This document shows, one piece after another, positions 6,834 to 11,211 of a DNA stretch of 11,211 bases. The position numbers and the translations under genes are program-made. The first letter of the stretch is position 1. Every line of letters starts with the position of its first letter. The DNA is taken from assembly GCA_009845645.1 (NCBI GenBank), contig VXZF01000365.1:1-11211 (forward strand), in the 5' to 3' direction. Source of the stretch: Gemmatimonadota bacterium. GTDB lineage: Bacteria > Latescibacterota > UBA2968 > UBA8231. The notes beneath the pieces were generated by a model, which was given only the letters and a program-made list of their open reading frames with translations, searched no databases and was not told the DNA's origin.

Positions 6834-9086
6834 CTAATGTGGTCCTACACTTTTCTTTGACCGCGCCATACTACGCATCATCATCAGTGCCCCCAGATAG
6901 CAGCCGACCGCGGCCCATAGCGCAATGGCAAAGCCCCAATGCAGGGCGATAAAAACCGCTAAGGCCGCGCCAAAGACCGAGGCCACGCCGTTGATGGCAA
7001 ATCCCCAGTCGATGCACTCGCCGACGTAGCGCGCGGCGCGCGGGAAGGGCATGCCCATCAAGAAGCCCGGCGGTGCGATCAACGCGCAGCTTATGGCGAC
7101 CCGCACTCCCCAATCAAGCCCTCCACAGATCGTCACTATGTGCGGAAAGAGCACCAGATGCGCCGCCGTCCACGCGGCGACAAAGACAAACGGCAACCAC
7201 GGCCCGCCGCGCTGCGAGTAGAAACTTCCCGCACCCGAACTGAGCAAGAGCGCTAACAGAACGATTGGAAACGTATAGGCCGAATGGCCCAAAAGCAGGC
7301 TGTATTGCTGGATCCACACCACTTCGATCAGCATGTAACCCATGCCAATGGCGGCAAAGTACAGCCAAGCGATCCCCGAAAGCCCGGCTTGCCCCCATCG
7401 TCGCGGCAAGAGCAAAAGAGGTACTCCCACCGCGACGACGACCGCGAGTACGGCCACTACTAGCAGCCGCGCCAGCGGAAATCCGGCAAACTCGAAGGCC
7501 AATGCCTGTTGCTGCCGCCCGCGATCTAAGCGGTCCCAGCGCCCCATCTGCGCCACAAAGGGCCGGTCGTCGGTCGGTGGGCTGATGTCGATGGCTGCGG
7601 TGGACCAATGCGCTTCCCAGCCGTCGGCAACAATCTGGCTGATTAGGTGTTCGGCTGTGGGGGCCGGGTGGAGAACGCGGCTCGCGGGGTCGGCTGCGGC
7701 AAACAGGGCCGGCAAGGTCGTATCGACTAAGGTGCGCGCCAGTGGTCGGCGTCCCAAAACCAACACCTGCCGTCGCTGCGTGGGCAGGTCGTACACCGTG
7801 AGGTAGTTTTCCGCGGCTAGACCCAGTTCTCGCAGCGATTCTAAAGCGGCGCTGGTCAGACGCGGGATGTACACTTGGTGCTCGATTAGCAAGATGCCGT
7901 CTGTGCTCAGGGCGCGGTAGAAATCGGCGAGGGCCTCGGTAGTGAACAGGTAGTTTTCGGCGAGGGCAAACGCCCCGGACGAGAGCGCGGCGAACGTATT
8001 GGAACTGCGCGAGATAATCAGGTCAAACGCGGCCGGGTGCTGCCGGGCATAGACGCGGGCGTCTGTGCTGTGGACCGCGACCCCGGCGCTCTCGTACAGG
8101 TGGCCGAAAAACGCGGCTTGCGTCCCGTGGATGAGCATGTCGTTGAGACCGGCGTTGACTTCGACCGCATCGACGCGCTGTGCTCCGCCCCATTTGGCCT
8201 GCATCACTTCGCTGCCTCCACCAGCCCCGACCACCATCACCCGCTCGGCTGCGAGTGCGCGAATTAGCGGTCGCAGGTCGAGCGAGAACTCGGGTGTGCC
8301 CACGGGCAGCCCCTCGCGCCAGTCGCCGCGCACCCGATAGAGTAGCATGTTGGCCGCGCCGTCGATGTCGATGCCGCGCTCGGCCGCGCTGTAGGCATAG
8401 ACCCGGATGCGACCCATGGCGTCCCAGCGCTCGGCGATGACGGGAGCCTTGGTAGGTGCCTTGGGTACGAGCGCGGTATCGGCTGCAAAGGTCGCGCCGA
8501 CAAGTGCGACGAGTAGGGCCAGCGTCCCTGTGCGCTGGTAGCGGCCCGGCCCCCATCCGGCTAGGGCACCGGGAATGCAGCACAGTACGGCTGCGGTCGG
8601 GACTCCAAAGGCGTTCATCGCGGCGATTGCGGCTATGCCACCGCTGGCTGCTCCCACGAGATCGGCCGCGTAGAGCTGGGCGGCGTTTTGGCGGTGGCGG
8701 CGCAAGAGCGCGGCGCAGAAGGCCCCGCCGGCTAGATAGGGCAGCAATAGCAGCCCCACGCCCACGGCCAGCAAGGCGAGGTCGGCCCCAGAGCGCCCCA
8801 GTGCGACGAATTCGATGGGCAGGCGCGTTATAGCGGTTGGCCCGAGTACCGCGGTTCCACTGGCCAAGAACGCGGCGATGCCGATCCGCGGCGAAGTGGC
8901 CCACGCTGGCCAGAAGCGCAGCGATAGTGCCCCGAGGCCGAGGCCCAACACGGCGAGGGAGACTACGAGAAAGGCAAAGGAGTAGAAGAATTCAGCGGAG
9001 AATATCCGCGTCCAGACAATCTCTAGCGCCACCAGCATGGCCGCGACCAAGCCGATGGCCACTTGGTCGCGGCGCAAGGGACTCAT
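6834..9086 (-). CDS. Polytopic membrane protein with central spermidine-synthase-like domain
   Basis: A 750-residue integral membrane protein of the SpeE-like fusion family. About seven hydrophobic helices (residues 8-203) precede a soluble domain (about 215-535), and about seven more helices follow (539-738). The soluble domain has the nucleotide/SAM-type loop VMVVGAGGGSEV (283-294), the acidic ribose-binding position DAVEVN (306-311), STDARVY (340-346), then FDLIISRSSNTFAALSSGA (354-372), ALAENYLFTTEAL (374-386) and ISPPTDDRPF (501-510), all usual in this fused group. True aminopropyltransferases carry a catalytic Asp (IID..DP) where this protein has IISRSSN, so polyamine synthesis is doubtful. 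The C-terminal GMGYMLIEVVWIQQYSLLLG (581-600) is also a family hallmark. The real reaction is unknown; a membrane-associated methyl- or alkyl-transferase is possible. ATG 9086 lies 4 nt after the rhaM stop without a Shine-Dalgarno sequence, suggesting translational coupling. It is the last gene of the leftward operon. Confidence 0.88.
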   Translation of the reverse strand: MSPLRRDQVAIGLVAAMLVALEIVWTRIFSAEFFYSFAFLVVSLAVLGLGLGALSLRFWPAWATSPRIGIAAFLASGTAVLGPTAITRLPIEFVALGRSGADLALLAVGVGLLLLPYLAGGAFCAALLRRHRQNAAQLYAADLVGAASGGIAAIAAMNAFGVPTAAVLCCIPGALAGWGPGRYQRTGTLALLVALVGATFAADTALVPKAPTKAPVIAERWDAMGRIRVYAYSAAERGIDIDGAANMLLYRVRGDWREGLPVGTPEFSLDLRPLIRALAAERVMVVGAGGGSEVMQAKWGGAQRVDAVEVNAGLNDMLIHGTQAAFFGHLYESAGVAVHSTDARVYARQHPAAFDLIISRSSNTFAALSSGAFALAENYLFTTEALADFYRALSTDGILLIEHQVYIPRLTSAALESLRELGLAAENYLTVYDLPTQRRQVLVLGRRPLARTLVDTTLPALFAAADPASRVLHPAPTAEHLISQIVADGWEAHWSTAAIDISPPTDDRPFVAQMGRWDRLDRGRQQQALAFEFAGFPLARLLVVAVLAVVVAVGVPLLLLPRRWGQAGLSGIAWLYFAAIGMGYMLIEVVWIQQYSLLLGHSAYTFPIVLLALLLSSGAGSFYSQRGGPWLPFVFVAAWTAAHLVLFPHIVTICGGLDWGVRVAISCALIAPPGFLMGMPFPRAARYVGECIDWGFAINGVASVFGAALAVFIALHWGFAIALWAAVGCYLGALMMMRSMARSKKSVGPH

Positions 9087-9090
9087 GGGG

Positions 9091-9411
9091 CTAATCGAGG
9101 TGGAAGACCTCTTCTAGTTCGATTAGCGCGTCTTTGGGGCCGCCCTCTGGTATTTCGACCAATCCTTCGTTGGCTTCCCCCCAGCGCTGCGTGGCCTCTT
9201 CGGCGAGAAAGCCGTCAAGGGCCGTGGCGAAATCCGTCTCGGTCTCAAAGTAGCCGAAGACGAGGCCATCTGCGTTCATAAAGAGCGAGTAGCGGTGCCA
9301 GCCGTGGCGCGTAAGGGCCGCGCAAACTTCGGGCCACACTTGGCGATGCACTTCCTTGTACTCGGCGATTCGATCCTTTTTGACCTGCATCTGAAAACCA
9401 ACTCGTCGCAT
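9091..9411 (-). CDS. rhaM: L-rhamnose mutarotase
   Basis: A 106-residue protein of the RhaM/RhaU family (dimeric ferredoxin-like fold), which interconverts alpha and beta anomers of L-rhamnose in the cytoplasm; E. coli RhaM is of nearly equal length (104). The family pattern is kept: FQMQVKKDRIAEYKEVH at the N-terminus, with Y18 and H22 aligned to the catalytic region EYxxxHxxIWPE of RhaM; VWPEV (25-29); HGWHRYSLF (36-44); TQRW (74-77); and the C-terminal LEEVFHLD, nearly the ELQEVFYL of E. coli. The usual second Trp after QRW is Gly here, so the preferred sugar may be a rhamnose relative such as fucose. No rhamnose isomerase, kinase or aldolase is in the window. It starts 4 nt after the stop of the AllA-like gene and ends 4 nt before the membrane-protein gene, as in a tight operon. 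AAAGGAAG (9420-9427) lies 8 nt upstream of the ATG, inside the end of the previous gene. Confidence 0.9.
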   Translation of the reverse strand: MRRVGFQMQVKKDRIAEYKEVHRQVWPEVCAALTRHGWHRYSLFMNADGLVFGYFETETDFATALDGFLAEEATQRWGEANEGLVEIPEGGPKDALIELEEVFHLD

Positions 9412-9415
9412 TTAC

Positions 9416-9958
9416 TCAACTTCCTTTGAAATTGTCCATATCCGGCACAATGGACTGCCCGCGTTCTAGGTCGAAATCGATTTCCACGGAGTGCGCTTGG
9501 TAATCTTGGTCGCCGCGGGTGGTCTGATACACGTCGTGGCCCTCGACGCAGATGGGCATGGTGTGCCACACTCCTAGATGCAAGCAGACTCCTACGTCGC
9601 CCGCCGAGTAAAAAGCGCGCAGGTCCTCAGCTTGGATGTCGTCTTGGATCGCTCCGACCAGAAACACGCTCGGCGAGTGCAAGCTGGGGTAAAACGACTG
9701 GCCGGCGTCCGTGTGAAAGGCAAAATGGGCGCGCTCCAGCCCCTCGGAGATGGGCACGCGCTGAGGATGGGGCGCGTACCAGCCGGGACCATCTTTGGGC
9801 TCGGGGCCCGGCGTGGCAAGGACCGGATACGCGTTGGTGGCATAACCGCCTTTGACCTTGTCCGGCTTGCGCTCTTCAAAGGTGCGAATTACATGGCCGA
9901 AGGGGGCAAACGTCTCGGGTACGAGCGGTTCGACCGGGATTTTGACGAGGTTCCACAT
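9416..9958 (-). CDS. Ureidoglycolate lyase (AllA) family protein
   Basis: A 180-residue cupin-like protein of the ureidoglycolate lyase family. In allantoin breakdown these enzymes split ureidoglycolate into glyoxylate and urea; many homologues in sugar clusters have no proven substrate. Family features seen: an N-terminal VEPLVPETFAPFGHVI (9-24); GQSFYPSLHSPSVFLVGA (86-103), matching the Q.F.P......V.V strand of AllA; and LRAFYSAGDVGVCLHLGVWH (113-132), equivalent to LRAF...G.QGVNYH.NVWH in E. coli AllA, with H127 and H132 at the conserved His positions. It is about 20 residues longer than E. coli AllA, mainly from an insert rich in Pro and Gly (44-66). No allantoinase or allantoate hydrolase gene is nearby, and the partners are a sugar dehydrogenase and a sugar mutarotase. 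The in vivo substrate may therefore be a sugar-derived acid. ATG 9958 has a strong Shine-Dalgarno sequence and lies 24 nt after the dehydrogenase stop. Confidence 0.82.
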   Translation of the reverse strand: MWNLVKIPVEPLVPETFAPFGHVIRTFEERKPDKVKGGYATNAYPVLATPGPEPKDGPGWYAPHPQRVPISEGLERAHFAFHTDAGQSFYPSLHSPSVFLVGAIQDDIQAEDLRAFYSAGDVGVCLHLGVWHTMPICVEGHDVYQTTRGDQDYQAHSVEIDFDLERGQSIVPDMDNFKGS

Positions 9959-9964
9959 GGCAAT

Positions 9965-9972
9965 CTCCTCTT
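9965..9972 (-). promoter_or_regulatory. Strong Shine-Dalgarno for the AllA-like gene
   Basis: On the minus strand AAGAGGAG precedes ATG 9958 by 6 nt. This is the strongest ribosome binding site in the window. It confirms the start, and it sits in the 24-nt gap after the dehydrogenase stop codon. Confidence 0.75.
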
Positions 9973-9982
9973 GTTGGCGTGG

Positions 9983-11211
9983 TTAGTCGATGCCCAAGGC
10001 GGCGTCTATCTCCGCTTGATAAGCGTACGATTGGCAGGATTCGACCGCGCTGAGCGCCACTGGGCCGCCGGCGCGCCACGACTCGAAGACCGCGTAGAGC
10101 GCGGCCACGTCCTTCAGGCCGCAGCGGCCATCCACTTCGACGGTGCGCTGGCCGTGAACGGCTTCTGCCATTTCGTGTAGCTCGTATGCGATTAGCTTCA
10201 GATCGACGAGCGGGTCGCCGGCCGAGACACCGCTTGGAAAGAGGTAGCGAGTCAGCGGGTCGAATGTCAATCCCGCGCCCTCGGCAGACGCGAGGATGGT
10301 CTCTTGGCTGAGGGGCGCGGCGTCGCGCCGTTCGAGCGTTATGCGTCCTCCGCGCACGCCAAAGCCGTCAATGCTGCCGTCGGTGCCCATGATTAGCTCG
10401 CGGTGCGCGCCCGCGTGGCCGGCGATCCCGACGATCCAGTTCAGGGTCGCGCCGCTCTCCATTTTGAAGATCGCTTGGGTCGTGTCCTCGGCTGCGGCAG
10501 GTATGCGCTCGGGCATGGCGGCGAAGCGCTTTTTGTAGAATTCGTAGTCCATGGACATGGCTGCCGCTTTTTGCCGCTCCGGCTCTATCATCCGCGCATC
10601 GGCATAGACCTCGGCAAAATCCCCCAATTGGTAGCGGATCATGTGGGTGAAGTGGACGGCCATATCGAGGATAAAGCCACCCAACTCCCGGCGGTGGCGC
10701 CAAGGGGTGATAAAAATGGAATTGCCCGCGCCGAGCGAGTGATACATCCCCATATAGGGCGTGCCGATGGCACCGGTGTCGATCAAGTGGCGCACGATGC
10801 GGGCCGAAGGGTCGCGGCGGAAATTTTCAGCTACGGAGACAATGCGCTCGTTGCGCGCGGCTGCATCGAGAATTTGCTGGCAGGCTCGCACCGTGATGGC
10901 CAGCGGTTTTTCGACTAGCACGTGCAAGCCCAAATCGAGGGCCTCGCAGACGACGGTGTGATGTACCGAAGGATCGGTCACCACGTCCACGGCTTCCAGA
11001 TCCGGTACCTGCTGGACCATTGCCTCCATGTTGGTGCAGACCTTGGGGCGGGTTCCGAGGAGCTTCTCGGCTTCGGCGGCGGCCACTTCGGCGTTTTCCG
11101 CGCTGATGTCGCAGACCGCGCTCAGTTCGACTGCGTCGAAGGGGGAGTCGGCTAGTTGCTTGAGGCCGTGCAGATGGCGGGTGCCCATGCCGCCGCAGCC
11201 GACGAGGGCTA
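9983..11211 (-). CDS. Gfo/Idh/MocA family oxidoreductase (5' end outside window)
   Basis: An NAD(P)-dependent sugar dehydrogenase-like protein; at least 408 residues are visible. The frame stays open to the right edge. Just before the Met at 11188 it reads ALVGCGG, so together they give ALVGCGGMGTRH, the GxGxxG dinucleotide loop. The true start is therefore beyond the window and Met 11188 is internal. Numbered from Met 11188: VCDIS (25-29) ends the second Rossmann strand, DAVDVVTDPSVHH-type sequence (66-77) follows, and LVEKPLA (91-97) carries the family's EKP with its active-site Lys94. ENFRRDPSA and GGFILDMAVHFTHM (170-183) follow, with D175 and H179 in the usual GG.xxD...H position. The C-terminal beta-sheet domain is complete, ending at residue 401. 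Relatives oxidise or epimerise sugars, inositols or sugar acids. As the first visible gene of a tight leftward operon with AllA-like, RhaM and a membrane protein, it probably serves deoxy-sugar or sugar-acid catabolism; the exact substrate is unknown. Confidence 0.92.
   Translation of the reverse strand, partial: ALVGCGGMGTRHLHGLKQLADSPFDAVELSAVCDISAENAEVAAAEAEKLLGTRPKVCTNMEAMVQQVPDLEAVDVVTDPSVHHTVVCEALDLGLHVLVEKPLAITVRACQQILDAAARNERIVSVAENFRRDPSARIVRHLIDTGAIGTPYMGMYHSLGAGNSIFITPWRHRRELGGFILDMAVHFTHMIRYQLGDFAEVYADARMIEPERQKAAAMSMDYEFYKKRFAAMPERIPAAAEDTTQAIFKMESGATLNWIVGIAGHAGAHRELIMGTDGSIDGFGVRGGRITLERRDAAPLSQETILASAEGAGLTFDPLTRYLFPSGVSAGDPLVDLKLIAYELHEMAEAVHGQRTVEVDGRCGLKDVAALYAVFESWRAGGPVALSAVESCQSYAYQAEIDAALGID

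Noticed and set aside
8023..8904. Minus-strand open frame of 293 codons inside the SpeE-like gene
   Set aside because: It is Arg/Gly/Ser-rich with no recognisable motif, and it lies wholly within the well-supported membrane-protein frame.
9578..10180. Plus-strand open frame of 200 codons
   Set aside because: It is antisense to the AllA-like and dehydrogenase genes, both of which have clear family motifs. Its own translation is not recognisable.

Overview
The window is a bacterial chromosomal segment, densely coded and with visibly high GC. The gene families are exo-sialidase/BNR, a GH32/GH43-like propeller, Gfo/Idh/MocA, L-rhamnose mutarotase, a ureidoglycolate-lyase-like protein and a membrane-embedded SpeE-like protein. 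This mix is typical of environmental, often marine or host-associated, glycan-degrading heterotrophs such as the Poribacteria, Latescibacterota and Planctomycetota-like groups. That placement is an inference from gene content; there is no rRNA or other marker gene here. No tRNA, rRNA, CRISPR array, insertion sequence or attachment site was seen.

Layout. (1) 121-1938 (+): a long orphan protein of unknown function with a faint DUF2971-like core, an acidic low-complexity middle and a helical C-terminus. (2) 2117-2749 (+): an isochorismatase-family cysteine hydrolase with an intact D/K/C triad, ending in a hairpin plus T5 that faces the next gene. (3) 5091-4202 and 4165-2777 (-): a BNR/Asp-box sialidase-like gene split by a one-base frameshift, followed 36 nt later by a class C beta-lactamase-fold serine hydrolase. 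(4) 5195-6748 (+): divergent from those two, a five-bladed-propeller glycosidase-like protein with a C-terminal beta-sandwich. (5) 11211-6834 (-): a four-gene co-directional run of Gfo/Idh/MocA dehydrogenase (cut by the window edge), AllA-like ureidoglycolate lyase family protein, L-rhamnose mutarotase (RhaM) and a 14-helix membrane protein with a central spermidine-synthase-like domain. Gaps of 24, 4 and 4 nt make this a likely operon.

How the genes may work together. Region 5 looks like the processing end of a deoxy-sugar or sugar-acid pathway: RhaM interconverts anomers, the dehydrogenase oxidises or epimerises a sugar, and the AllA-like enzyme may act on a ureido- or acid intermediate. 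Regions 3 and 4 supply glycan-directed proteins around one divergent promoter; none has a recognisable signal peptide, so they may act on imported oligosaccharides. The isochorismatase-like hydrolase and the first protein have no clear link to sugar metabolism. No gap between genes exceeds 300 bases; the longest, 1939-2116, contains two short perfect dyads.

I found no convincing new defence or mobile system. The best leads are the orphan 121-1938 protein, the SpeE-like membrane fusion that lacks the usual catalytic Asp inside a sugar operon, and the broken sialidase gene.
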